DNA of 64,000 bases from assembly GCA_028285405.1 (NCBI GenBank), contig JANQPH010000044.1, positions 1-64,000 on the forward strand, read 5' to 3'. The DNA comes from Thermoleophilia bacterium (GTDB lineage Bacteria; Actinomycetota; Thermoleophilia; Miltoncostaeales; Miltoncostaeaceae). The notes beneath the pieces were generated by a model that searched no databases, had not been told where the DNA came from, and saw nothing but the letters and a program-made list of their open reading frames with translations. Of the stretch, positions 27,107-35,114 are shown one piece after another. A program made the translations under genes and the position numbers. Positions within the stretch are counted from its first letter, which is position 1; each line of letters starts with the position of its first letter.

Positions 27107-27848
27107 GCTCGGCAACCTCCTTGGCAGCGTCGAAGTAGGCATCGCTCCCCGCGCAATACGGGTCGTAGCGAATGGCGGGCTCGCCGAAGGACGGCGCCTC
27201 GGACAGCCGCACGTTGCGAGGGATGACGGTTCGAAACGCAAGCGTCGGGAAGTGCCGCCTCACCTCGGCGACGACCTCGCCGGACACGCGCGTCCGCGAG
27301 TCGTGCATCGTCATCAGCATCCCGGTGACGCGCAGGTCGGGGTTCAGCCGATCGCGGATCCCGGCAACGGTCTCCATCAGTCGGGAGAGGCCCTCGAGCG
27401 CGTAGTACTCGCACTGGACCGGCACGATCAGTCGGTTGGCCGCCACGAGCGCGTTCACCGTCAGCAGGTCGAGCGAGGGTGGACAGTCGAGGAAGACGTA
27501 CCCGTACTCCTCGGTGACACCCGCGAGCGCCTGTCGGAGCAAGCGGTCTCGGTGGGGTCGCTCGATCAGCTCGACACCAGCGCCGGCCAGGTCCGGCGAG
27601 GAGGGAACCATGTCGAGGTGGTCGACCCGGGTGTGACGGATCGCGTCCGAGACGGCCGCGCCATCGAGGATGACCTCGGCCGTACCGGTTCCACCGACCT
27701 CGAGCCCGAGCCCGCTCGTCGCGTTGGCCTGCGGGTCGACGTCCACCAGGAGCACCCGCTGGCCGGCCTCGGCGAGGCACGCGGCCAGGTTGACCGCGGT
27801 CGTGGTCTTTCCCACGCCGCCCTTCTGGTTGGCGATCGCGTAGATCAT
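27099..27848 (-). CDS. parA: Chromosome partitioning ATPase ParA (Soj)
   Basis: This 249-residue deviant Walker ATPase has NQKGGVGKTTTAVNLAA (signature Lys at about residue 9), DVDPQANAT and VFLDCPPSLDLLTVNAL. It drives segregation of ParB-parS complexes over the nucleoid. Its ATG overlaps the rsmG stop by four bases (27845-27848), and the pair parA-parB is co-directional with the jag-yidC-rnpA-rpmH cluster. Confidence 0.96.
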   Translation of the reverse strand: MIYAIANQKGGVGKTTTAVNLAACLAEAGQRVLLVDVDPQANATSGLGLEVGGTGTAEVILDGAAVSDAIRHTRVDHLDMVPSSPDLAGAGVELIERPHRDRLLRQALAGVTEEYGYVFLDCPPSLDLLTVNALVAANRLIVPVQCEYYALEGLSRLMETVAGIRDRLNPDLRVTGMLMTMHDSRTRVSGEVVAEVRRHFPTLAFRTVIPRNVRLSEAPSFGEPAIRYDPYCAGSDAYFDAAKEVAERG

Positions 27849-28606
27849 GCGAGCGGCCGCTTGCTCGCACGGCCGGGCCGGCGGGGAAACCGCTCCGGTG
27901 TCGGCCGGTGCTTGCGGAAGACGATGAGGTTGCGCTCGGCGCCGGGAACGGCGGGGACCGGTCGGGCGTCACCGCGCTCGAATCCGAGCTCGACGCCGGC
28001 CTGCGCCGCGCGGTCCTCGATCTCGCGGTCCCGGGGGCCGGTCCAGAGCACCGCGGACCCGCCGACCGCGACGTATGGTGCCGCGAGCTCGAGCGCGGCC
28101 GGGGCTTCAGCCACCGCCCGGATCGTGGCGACGTCCCAGCGCTCCCGGGCGCCCGCCACCACCTGTTCGCTGCGCCCGTGCACGGCCCTGACGTTAGTCA
28201 GATCGGCGGACGCTCGCTGAAGCCATTCGGCCTTGCGCCGCTCGCTCTCGACGAGCGTCACCGCGACCCGAGGATCGGCGATCCCGATCACGATCCCCGG
28301 AAAGCCGGCCCCGGAGCCGATGTCCACCAGGCTCGAGGCGCGGCACACCTCGGGGGTCGTCAGGGCGGCGAGGCTGTCCGCCAAGTGTCGGTCGACGGCA
28401 TCCCATGTGTCGTCGATCGCCGTCAGGTTCTGGGGCGAGAGCGCGATACGGTCGAGCAGCGCGACCAGACGCGCCGCGGTCGCCGGCTCCACGGGTACCC
28501 GCAGGCGGTCGGCGGCCTCGAGGAGCTGCTGGAACGGGCTGGTGGCGCGCGGTGGCGCGACCGCCGGCCCAGCGCTCCCCGGCTCGCGCGACCGAGGGTG
28601 TTTCAC
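27845..28606 (-). CDS. rsmG: 16S rRNA (guanine-527-N7)-methyltransferase RsmG
   Basis: The 253-residue enzyme has the GidB/RsmG layout: PQNLTAIDDTWDAVDRHLADSL, SAM motif LVDIGSGAGFPGIVI and the later VATIRAVAEAPAALELA. It methylates 16S rRNA in the 530 loop; loss often gives low-level streptomycin resistance. The start GTG at 28606 lies inside a parS palindrome (28599-28614), so ParB binding would cover the start codon. The basic C-terminal tail (RFPRRPGRASKRPLA) is longer than in most homologues. Confidence 0.95.
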   Translation of the reverse strand: MKHPRSREPGSAGPAVAPPRATSPFQQLLEAADRLRVPVEPATAARLVALLDRIALSPQNLTAIDDTWDAVDRHLADSLAALTTPEVCRASSLVDIGSGAGFPGIVIGIADPRVAVTLVESERRKAEWLQRASADLTNVRAVHGRSEQVVAGARERWDVATIRAVAEAPAALELAAPYVAVGGSAVLWTGPRDREIEDRAAQAGVELGFERGDARPVPAVPGAERNLIVFRKHRPTPERFPRRPGRASKRPLA

Positions 28607-28614
28607 GTGAAACC
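28599..28614. promoter_or_regulatory. parS site
   Basis: TGTTTCACGTGAAACC matches the bacterial parS consensus TGTTTCACGTGAAACA at 15 of 16 positions, with the inner 14 bases a perfect palindrome. It overlaps the GTG start codon of rsmG. No second parS was found in the window by eye. Confidence 0.93.
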
Positions 28615-28655
28615 GAGGTCGCGAGCCCCGGGACCGAGGATCGGACGTGCCGTCG

Positions 28656-29147
28656 TCAGTCGGCCGACTCGTCGGCGGGCTCGACGATGATCCGGCGGCG
28701 CGGCTCGTTGCCCTCGCTGCGCGTCACGACGTCGTCCCGGTCCTTCAGCGCCATGTGGACCGTTCGCCGATCCTGTGGGGACATGGGGTCGAGCTCGATC
28801 TCGTCTCCGGACTCGAGGGCCTCGCTCGCGGCGCGCCCGGCGAGATCCTCCAGCGCGGCGGCGCGCTTGGCCCGGTAGCCGTCCGCATCCACCACGATCC
28901 TGCGCCGGTCGCCGCTGGCGCGCGAGGCCACCTGGACGGACAGGTACTGGAGCGCGTCCAGCACGTCCGCCCCCCCGGCCACGAGCGAGGACGCCCCGGG
29001 GCCGCTCAGCTCGAGGACGACCTGTCCGTCCTCGTCGCCGTCGCGCAGCTCGACCGTCGCGTCGACACCGAACCCGGCGATGACCGCGGCGGCGGTTCGC
29101 TCGAGCGCCTCACGGCTGGCCTGCTCACCTGCATCGTTCGTGCTCAT
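28656..29147 (-). CDS. jag: Jag/KhpB RNA-binding protein (KH and R3H)
   Basis: The 163-residue protein has a KH-type domain (VLELSGPGASSLVAGGADVLDALQ shortened here as LELSGPGASSLVAGGADVL) and a C-terminal R3H domain (LDPMSPQDRRTVHMALKD). It lacks the separate Jag_N domain of firmicute proteins. In other bacteria it works with KhpA as an RNA chaperone linked to cell division. Its ATG overlaps the yidC stop by four bases (29144-29147). Confidence 0.9.
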   Translation of the reverse strand: MSTNDAGEQASREALERTAAAVIAGFGVDATVELRDGDEDGQVVLELSGPGASSLVAGGADVLDALQYLSVQVASRASGDRRRIVVDADGYRAKRAAALEDLAGRAASEALESGDEIELDPMSPQDRRTVHMALKDRDDVVTRSEGNEPRRRIIVEPADESAD

Positions 29148-30307
29148 CGCTTCCTCCGCGGCGCGCGCCGCTTGCCGGACTTCGACTGCTTGCCACCCTT
29201 GCCGCGCGGGCGACGCTTGCCAGCGCCGGCCGCCTTCCCCTTCGGCGAGCCGGTGGACGGCTTCGACTCCTTGTCGCCCGTCGGCTGGCCGTTCTCCTGC
29301 TGCGAGCCATCGGCCCGCCCGTTCGCCTGCCCGCCGTCACCGTCGGTGGCGGCCCCATCCTCGTCGGGGCGCTCCTCGACGGCAACCGCGCCCTCCTCGG
29401 GCGCCGCCTGAGCGCCCCCGGCGTCGGTGGCCGGCGGTGCCTCCTGCGGCTCCGGCGCGTCGGCGGCCTCGGGGGCCTCCGCCGCCTCCGGCGGGTCGGC
29501 CTCCGGCTGGTCGTCGTCGCTCGAGGACCCGCTCTCCTCGGACGCGGCCACCGCGGCGGGCGCGGCCTCCTGAGGCGCGGTTCGACTCGACTTCTTGCCG
29601 GTCGCCTTGTCCTGAGCCTCGGGGGTCGCAAGATGCAGCCCGATGCGGTGGCGCATCACCAGCTGCTGGCCTGCGGTCCACAGGTTGGTGGTCGCCCAGT
29701 AGAGCACGAGGCCAGCCGGCAGCGGGAAGTTGTCGAACATGAAGAACGACGCGATCACGACGACCGGGATGATCCGGAAGATCCGCCGCTGGAAGTCGGG
29801 CATGTTGGGGGTCGCCGACAGCTCGGTCGAGAGCAGCTGGGAGATGCCGTAGATCCCAAGGACGACGGCCGCGCCCCATCCGATCTCCGTGATCCGCTGC
29901 GAGATGTCTGGGATGACCCACATGAACGAGGGGTCCGTCCCGTCGAGCGCGTCGTCGTCCGAGAACCGGCGCAGCGTGAAGTAGAGCGCGATGAAGATCG
30001 GCAGCTGGGCGGCGATCGGCAGACACGAGGCCAGCGGGTTGATCTGGTTCTCGCGGTAGAACCGCATGAGCTCTTCCTGCTGCTTCGTGCGGTTGCCCTT
30101 GTACTTGGCCTGGATCTCCTTGATCTGCGGGGAGTAGGCCTGCAGCTGGCGCATCGACTGGTACTGCTTGATCACCAGCGGCAACAGCACGAGCCGCACG
30201 ATCACCGTCAGGACGACGATCGCCCAGCCGTACGTGAGGTTGACCTCGTCGTGGAGGAAGTCGAGCAGCCACTCGAGTGGCTCGATGAGGAAATCGAGCG
30301 GGTTCAC
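29144..30307 (-). CDS. yidC: Membrane protein insertase YidC/Oxa1
   Basis: This 387-residue protein has an Oxa1/YidC core over about residues 1-245 with five membrane helices ([20 protein letters not shown], then [19 protein letters not shown] and later helices). The positively charged groove arginine is in TVIVRLVL. A 130-residue tail follows: acidic Ala/Glu/Pro-rich sequence, then a strongly basic end ([18 protein letters not shown]). The tail may bind ribosomes. The start overlaps the yidD stop by four bases. Confidence 0.95.
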   Translation of the reverse strand: MNPLDFLIEPLEWLLDFLHDEVNLTYGWAIVVLTVIVRLVLLPLVIKQYQSMRQLQAYSPQIKEIQAKYKGNRTKQQEELMRFYRENQINPLASCLPIAAQLPIFIALYFTLRRFSDDDALDGTDPSFMWVIPDISQRITEIGWGAAVVLGIYGISQLLSTELSATPNMPDFQRRIFRIIPVVVIASFFMFDNFPLPAGLVLYWATTNLWTAGQQLVMRHRIGLHLATPEAQDKATGKKSSRTAPQEAAPAAVAASEESGSSSDDDQPEADPPEAAEAPEAADAPEPQEAPPATDAGGAQAAPEEGAVAVEERPDEDGAATDGDGGQANGRADGSQQENGQPTGDKESKPSTGSPKGKAAGAGKRRPRGKGGKQSKSGKRRAPRRKR

Positions 30308-30627
30308 CGGCGAAACAGCCTCTGGTCCTCAGGGTGGTCGACCCCGCCGTGGCTCCACGGGTTGCACCGCAGCAGCCGCCAGCCGGCGAGGATGCTGCCG
30401 CGCACCACCCCGAACCGCTCGATCGAGCCCACCGCGTAGCTGGAGCAGCTCGGGTAGTACTTGCAGCGATCGCCGAGCAGGGGCGAGACCGCCTTCTGGT
30501 AGGCACGAATCGGCATCGTCGCCAGCCGTCGTCCGAACGGCACGGGCGACCCGCCGCTCGCAGCGGACGGCGTCTCGTTCGGGGTGCCGAGATCGGCGCC
30601 CGCCGAGGACTCCTCGTACGCGCCCAT
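30304..30627 (-). CDS. yidD: Membrane protein insertion efficiency factor YidD
   Basis: The 107-residue protein has the YidD core [24 protein letters not shown] in two parts: [16 protein letters not shown] and [17 protein letters not shown], with the conserved cysteines. It lies between rnpA and yidC as usual. The N-terminal 35 residues are extra compared with most homologues; an ATG just before PIRAYQ (codon 38) is an alternative start. The ATG used shares one base with the rnpA stop (TGATG). Confidence 0.92.
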   Translation of the reverse strand: MGAYEESSAGADLGTPNETPSAASGGSPVPFGRRLATMPIRAYQKAVSPLLGDRCKYYPSCSSYAVGSIERFGVVRGSILAGWRLLRCNPWSHGGVDHPEDQRLFRR

Positions 30628-31046
30628 CAAGTCCCTAGCCTAGGGCCCCCGCCGTCCCCCGTGTCGGACGCCGGTGACGCAACCTGACGCGCGAGCTCGT
30701 CGAGCCGCTCACCGACCGCCGCGCTGCCGCGCTCCTCGAGGTACTCCGCGAGCCCCGGCCGAGCGATCACGACCACGTCGACCCCGGGACGGAGCGCATC
30801 GAGCGTCTGCGCGAACTGCTCCCTGAGGACCCGCTTGACCCGGTTGCGATCGGCCGCGGTGCCCACCTTGCGCGAGACGGCCAGCCCGAGCCGAGGCGTG
30901 CTGTCACCATCTCCCACCGCGCGATCGAACGCGTACACGACCATGTGGCGGTTGGCGGCCGACGCCCCTCGGCGAACCGCGTTGTCGAAATCGCCCGACC
31001 GGCTCAGCCGGCGGCGACGCCGGCGGGACACGGACGGCTCAGTCAC
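30627..31046 (-). CDS. rnpA: Ribonuclease P protein component
   Basis: The 139-residue protein contains [35 protein letters not shown] and REQF, the RnpA fold with the RNR motif. It assists the catalytic RNA in trimming tRNA 5' ends. The GTG at 31046 ([13 protein letters not shown]) is chosen because it falls 10 bases after the rpmH stop; the longer frame would read through rpmH. Confidence 0.93.
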   Translation of the reverse strand: MTEPSVSRRRRRRLSRSGDFDNAVRRGASAANRHMVVYAFDRAVGDGDSTPRLGLAVSRKVGTAADRNRVKRVLREQFAQTLDALRPGVDVVVIARPGLAEYLEERGSAAVGERLDELARQVASPASDTGDGGGPRLGT

Positions 31047-31056
31047 CCCTCGCGCG

Positions 31057-31191
31057 TCAGACGGCGAGCTTGGCGCGACCCTTCGCGCGCCGGCGCCGGA
31101 CGATGGCCCGACCACCCTGCGTTCGCATCCGGGCTCGAAAGCCGTGCGTGCGACGACGCTTGCGCTTCTTGGGCTGATACGTGCGCTTCAC
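31057..31191 (-). CDS. rpmH: 50S ribosomal protein L34
   Basis: This 44-residue protein begins [20 protein letters not shown] and ends with [13 protein letters not shown], a complete match to bacterial L34. It starts with GTG and has GGAG eight bases upstream. It heads the rpmH-rnpA-yidD-yidC-jag-rsmG-parA-parB series. Confidence 0.98.
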   Translation of the reverse strand: MKRTYQPKKRKRRRTHGFRARMRTQGGRAIVRRRRAKGRAKLAV

Positions 31192-31266
31192 TGTTCGCGC
31201 TCCAGAGCGAGAGGGGCACGGGCGAACTGCGCACGAAGATGTGACGGCGCCCGAGTAGCTCCGCTG

Positions 31267-31272
31267 AGCCTA
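31267..31272 (-). promoter_or_regulatory. Candidate -10 element for rpmH operon (TAGGCT)
   Basis: On the minus strand TAGGCT lies about 75 bases upstream of the rpmH start, which would give an ordinary leader of about 70 bases with a GGAG ribosome site. The -35 is not clear. Confidence 0.3.
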
Positions 31273-31295
31273 GCAGAGCCCGCGTGGCCGTCGCG

Positions 31296-31470
31296 CCGCA
31301 TTCATCCACAGATGTGGAGACGTGTGTGGAAAGTCTCGGGATCGCCGCTGCCGACGGGCGTTCTGCCACCTCGACGGCCGATCGTGCGCTGTGGCATCCA
31401 AACGATTTCGCCGCACTCTCGGACCTTTCTTTTCCACACGCGCGCTCTTCCTCTTTCGCCACACAAGCGC
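31296..31470. other. Candidate oriC: DnaA-box cluster between rpmH and the GHKL gene
   Basis: The 315-base gap 31192-31506 separates divergent gene sets. It holds DnaA-box-like 9-mers relative to TTATCCACA: TCATCCACA (31302-31310), TGTGGAGAC (31313-31321) as a close inverted pair (TCCACA-GA-TGTGGA), TGTGGAAAG (31325-31333), and TTTTCCACA (31430-31438, 8 of 9). A weaker TTCGCCACA lies near 31455. The strand switch of surrounding genes supports an origin here, but a second candidate region is dnaA-dnaN. Confidence 0.5.
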
Positions 31471-31477
31471 GCGGCGT

Positions 31478-31483
31478 TACATT
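31478..31483 (+). promoter_or_regulatory. Candidate -10 element (TACATT)
   Basis: TACATT lies 23 bases before the ATG of the GHKL/winged-helix gene, leaving a leader of roughly 16-18 bases. It is close to the DnaA-box-like TTTTCCACA, so DnaA binding might affect this promoter. Confidence 0.35.
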
Positions 31484-31506
31484 CGCTCACCCCCGACAAG
31501 ACGAGC

Positions 31507-32229
31507 ATGCCACGAACCCTGACCGCAGTCTCCGACGCCGATCCGCCCGTCCACGCCGCGTTCTCCGCTCAGCTGTCAGTGAGCGGCTGCGAGCGCGGGG
31601 TCCCGCCGGACGTGACCGAGATCCGAGCCGGAGGACAAGCCCAGCTCCTCGAGGAGCTGTTCGTCGCCGTCGCGAGCAAGGCGTCCGTGCCCGTGCTCGC
31701 CCTCCGGGAGATCATCGAGAACTTCGTCCACGCCAAGTTTCGCGGGGTGGTCGTGACGATCCTGGATGGGGGGCGGTTGGTTCGGTGTACCGACTCGGGC
31801 CCCGGGATCTGCGACCCGGACCGCGCGCTCCAAGAGGGGTACACGTCGGCGACCGACGCCGACCGGGAGCTGATCCGAGGGGTTGGCAGCGGCCTTCCTC
31901 TCGCCACACGAGCCATGGATGAGGTGGGGGGAGTCCTCACGCTGGACGAGAACCTGGGTGGAGGGACGGTGCTTGCGCTGCACGCACCTCGCGCCGCAGC
32001 GCAAGCGCCGATCGCCGAGACGCCGGAGAGCGCACAGGCCGCTCTGGCGCTCCTGCTCGAGATGGGAAGCGCCGGGCCCTCCGAGCTGGCGGACGAGCTG
32101 GGTTGCTCGGTCGGCAGCTGCGGCCGGGACCTCGTGTTGCTCGAGCATCGCGGACTGGTCGCACGAGAGACCAGCGGCAACCGCCGCCTCACCGAGTCCG
32201 GGGCTGCCATGATCGCGGCCCTCTTCTAA
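31507..32229 (+). CDS. GHKL ATPase-like protein with C-terminal winged helix, at the origin
   Basis: The 240-residue protein has a GHKL/HATPase_c region at about residues 60-160: N-box LREIIENFVHA, G1 CTDSGPGICDP and G2-like GVGSGLPLATRAMD. Residues of about 175-240 form a winged helix (GPSELADELGCSVGSCGRDL, then LLEHRGLVARETSGNRRL). There is no DHp/histidine phosphoacceptor domain and no sensor or membrane segment, so it is not a normal histidine kinase. It lies between the DnaA-box cluster and dnaA, 16 bases upstream of dnaA. An ATP-controlled DNA-binding regulator of dnaA or the origin is a reasonable inference, not a demonstrated function. Confidence 0.8.
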   Translation: MPRTLTAVSDADPPVHAAFSAQLSVSGCERGVPPDVTEIRAGGQAQLLEELFVAVASKASVPVLALREIIENFVHAKFRGVVVTILDGGRLVRCTDSGPGICDPDRALQEGYTSATDADRELIRGVGSGLPLATRAMDEVGGVLTLDENLGGGTVLALHAPRAAAQAPIAETPESAQAALALLLEMGSAGPSELADELGCSVGSCGRDLVLLEHRGLVARETSGNRRLTESGAAMIAALF

Positions 32230-32245
32230 GGACGCCGCGACGCCG

Positions 32246-33628
32246 ATGCTCCCGGACTCTCCGACGCAGCAACTCGACTCCGTCTGGGACGAGGTGCGCC
32301 AGCGCCTCCGAAACACGGTCAACCCGGCCACCTACGAGTTCGCGTTCGATCGGGCGAGGCCGGTCGATCTGACGAGCGGCCGGCTCACGCTGGCGGTCGA
32401 GACCGAGTTCGCGCGCGGCTGGGTCCACGCCAGGTACCTGCCGCTGCTGCGCGACGCGCTCTTCGAGGTTCTCGGCACCGACGTCGACGTCGACATCACC
32501 GTCGCGCCGCGGCCCGCCGGCGAAGGCGAGACCGGCGAGATCGAGGAACCCGCACCGGAGCCGCAGCCGCCGAAGCGCCGCCAGACCAACTGTCGCCTGC
32601 AACCGCGCTTCACGTTCGAGGCCTTCGTCACCGGGCCCTCGAACCACTTCGCCCATGCGGCGGCGCTGGCTGTCGCCGAGGCGCCGGCGAGCGCGTACAA
32701 CCCGCTTTTTGTCTACGGCGGTGTCGGCCTCGGCAAGACGCACCTCCTCCACGCGATCGGGAACTTCGTCGACCAGAACCTGCCGGAGCTCGCGTACCAC
32801 TACGTCTCGGTCGAGACCTTCACGAACGACTTCATCAACGCGCTGCGCGACGGCGGGATGCGCTCGTTCAAGGACCGGTACCGGAGCACGGACATCCTGC
32901 TCATCGACGACATCCAGTCCCTGGCCGGCCGCGAGCAGACCCAGGAGGAGTTCTTCCACACGTTCAACGCGCTGCACGACAGCGGCAAGCAGATCGTGAT
33001 CAGCTCGGACCGGCCCCCGAAGGAGATCGCCACCCTCGAGGACCGGCTCCGGTCCCGGTTCGAGATGGGGCTGATGGCCGACGTCCAGGCACCCGACCTC
33101 GAGACCCGCATCGCGATCCTCCAGAAGCGGGCCAAGCGCGAGGGCTACGAGATCCAGGACGCGGAGGTCCTGAACTACGTCGCGAATCGCGTCTCGACGA
33201 ACGTCCGAGCGCTCGAGGGTGCGCTCACCCGCGTCGTCGCGCATGCGTCGATCTCGGGAACCGCCGTGAGCGTCGACCTCGCCAGCGAGGTGCTGGCGGA
33301 CCTCTTCCCGCGCGGGGAGGGCTCGATCCGGATCGAGACCATCCAGTCGGAGGTGTGCCGCCACTTCGGCGTGACCCGTGACGAGCTCCTGAGCCAGCGC
33401 CGGACGCGCCGCATCGCCACGCCGCGCCAGGTCGCGATGTACCTCAGTCGCGAGCTCACCGAGGCCTCGCTTCCGGCGATCGGCCGCGAGTTCGGCGGCC
33501 GCGACCACACGACCGTGCTGTACGCGGTCAACAAGATCGGCGAGATGATGGCCGACGAGGGCGAGATCTTCGGAGCGGTCAGGGAGCTGACGACCCAGCT
33601 CACCGGCAACACCGCTCCCGCCGCCTGA
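32246..33628 (+). CDS. dnaA: Chromosomal replication initiator DnaA
   Basis: The 460-residue protein has domain I (residues 1-80, VWDEVRQRLRNTVNPATYEF), a Pro/Glu-rich linker, an AAA+ domain with Walker A GGVGLGKT (158-165), Walker B ILLIDDIQ and a C-terminal DNA-binding domain ending with the DnaA signature GGRDHTTVLYA. It binds DnaA boxes and melts oriC. AAGGA lies about 12 bases before the ATG, and the gene follows the GHKL gene closely, so the two may share a transcript. Confidence 0.98.
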   Translation: MLPDSPTQQLDSVWDEVRQRLRNTVNPATYEFAFDRARPVDLTSGRLTLAVETEFARGWVHARYLPLLRDALFEVLGTDVDVDITVAPRPAGEGETGEIEEPAPEPQPPKRRQTNCRLQPRFTFEAFVTGPSNHFAHAAALAVAEAPASAYNPLFVYGGVGLGKTHLLHAIGNFVDQNLPELAYHYVSVETFTNDFINALRDGGMRSFKDRYRSTDILLIDDIQSLAGREQTQEEFFHTFNALHDSGKQIVISSDRPPKEIATLEDRLRSRFEMGLMADVQAPDLETRIAILQKRAKREGYEIQDAEVLNYVANRVSTNVRALEGALTRVVAHASISGTAVSVDLASEVLADLFPRGEGSIRIETIQSEVCRHFGVTRDELLSQRRTRRIATPRQVAMYLSRELTEASLPAIGREFGGRDHTTVLYAVNKIGEMMADEGEIFGAVRELTTQLTGNTAPAA

Positions 33629-34010
33629 CGCAGGCTCGCGGGTCCGCCCGCGCCGCGACCCACAGCCCGCCACGCCGGCGGCGTCCGGTCGCTCGACTCA
33701 TCCCCTCCGCCTGTGGGAGGGCCGTGCCGATCGTCCCCGGTTTCGATCCGACGACCGGGCTCACTCCCCGGGCTCCGGAAACTGGGGAGGGTCCACTCGC
33801 GATACCGACGGCCCCCTCCACGGCCCGTGAGCACTCGAAACCTCGGCGCCACGGCGATCTTCGTCGTTCTCCGCACCCTCCACAGCCCCTACGACGACTT
33901 CCTCCATCTGATTCTCAAATAGAGAGAAAGACGACGGAGAGTGGTCGTTGTGGGGATTGAATTCCCGCAACGCGATTCCCGACGGCGAGGGACACAGGTA
34001 GATTCTCGGG
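33629..34010. other. dnaA-dnaN intergenic region (possible origin part)
   Basis: This 382-base stretch has no credible gene. It contains partial DnaA-like 9-mers (CCTCCACAG and TGTGGGAGG, each with several mismatches), a locally AT-richer patch at about 33900-33965, and short inverted repeats TTCTC/GAGAA (33912-33928) and GGGATTGAATTCCC near 33953. In many actinobacteria oriC lies in this gap, so it may be all or part of the origin. The box matches here are weaker than in 31296-31470. Confidence 0.4.
33999..34004 (+). promoter_or_regulatory. Candidate -10 element for dnaN (TAGATT)
   Basis: TAGATT ends six bases before the dnaN GTG, which predicts a leaderless dnaN transcript. No Shine-Dalgarno sequence precedes that GTG. 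Confidence 0.5.
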
Positions 34011-35114
34011 GTGCGCGTCGAGTGCCCCAGCAGTGTCCTCGCCGCCGCCCTGGCCAGCGCCGGGCGGGCTGCGTCGACCAAGACGACCATCCCGGTCCTC
34101 TCCCATCTCCTCCTCGATGCAGGTGAGGGCGGGGTCACGATCTCGGCGACGGACATGGAGCTGTCGCTCCGCGTGCCCGTTCCGGAAGCGACCAGCAGCG
34201 AGGGTGGGGCGGTCGCGCTGCCACGGCTCGCGGCGGACGTCGTCCGCTCGCTCCCCGAGGGCATGGTCAGCATCGAGTACCGCGAGGGAGAGGCTGCGGC
34301 GACCATCGAGGGTGGGCAGTCCCGCTTCTCGCTGAACGTGCTCCCGTCCGGAGACTTCCCCGAGCTACCGCCGGACGCCGGCTCGGGCGTCACCATGCCC
34401 TCCGACCCGGTGGTGCAGGCGATCGAGCGGGTTGCGAAGGCCGCCTCCCGGGACGAGACGCGGCCGGTGCTGACGGGTGTGCTCACCAAGATCGGTCCCG
34501 ACGGCCTCATGCTCGTCGCCACGGACTCCTACCGTTTGGCGGTCGAGGAGGCGTCGCTCGAGACCGCTCCGTCCGGACAATCCGAGGCCATCGTTCCGGC
34601 GCGGGCACTGTGGGAGCTGGCACGGCTGGCCGGATCCGAGCGCGCCGAGGAGATCGAGCTCGTACTGGGCGATGCCGTGGCCCTGGCGCGGGTCGGGGGC
34701 GTGCGGCTGACGAGCCGCCTGATCGACGGCCAGTTCCCCGACCACACCCAGCTGCTGCCGACCGAGTTCGCTCACGATGTCATCTTCGAGCGCAGCGAGC
34801 TGCTGGCGGTGCTCGCCCGCATCGGCGTGCTGGCCCAGCGCAGCTCGCCGGTCAAGCTGGCGTTCACCGAAGGCCAGGTCACCATCTCGACGGTCAGCGA
34901 GACGCTTGGCGAGGGCCGCGAGTCGGTTCCCGTCGCGTTCTCGGGCGAGGACCTCGAGGTCGGATTCAACGTCGAGTTCTTGCGCGCCGGGGTCGAGAGC
35001 GTGGCCGGCGACGAGCTTCGGCTCGGGCTGATCAGCCCGCTCCGTCCGGGATTGATGCGGGGTGAGGATGAGCGATACCGCTATCTCCTCATGCCGATCC
35101 GGCTCAACGCCTGA
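34011..35114 (+). CDS. dnaN: DNA polymerase III beta sliding clamp
   Basis: The 367-residue protein shows three clamp domains (starting MRVECPSSVLAAALASAGRA) and ends with the conserved YLLMPIRL. It tethers the polymerase to DNA. It starts with GTG, six bases after TAGATT, and overlaps the start of recF by about 50 bases. Confidence 0.97.
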   Translation: MRVECPSSVLAAALASAGRAASTKTTIPVLSHLLLDAGEGGVTISATDMELSLRVPVPEATSSEGGAVALPRLAADVVRSLPEGMVSIEYREGEAAATIEGGQSRFSLNVLPSGDFPELPPDAGSGVTMPSDPVVQAIERVAKAASRDETRPVLTGVLTKIGPDGLMLVATDSYRLAVEEASLETAPSGQSEAIVPARALWELARLAGSERAEEIELVLGDAVALARVGGVRLTSRLIDGQFPDHTQLLPTEFAHDVIFERSELLAVLARIGVLAQRSSPVKLAFTEGQVTISTVSETLGEGRESVPVAFSGEDLEVGFNVEFLRAGVESVAGDELRLGLISPLRPGLMRGEDERYRYLLMPIRLNA

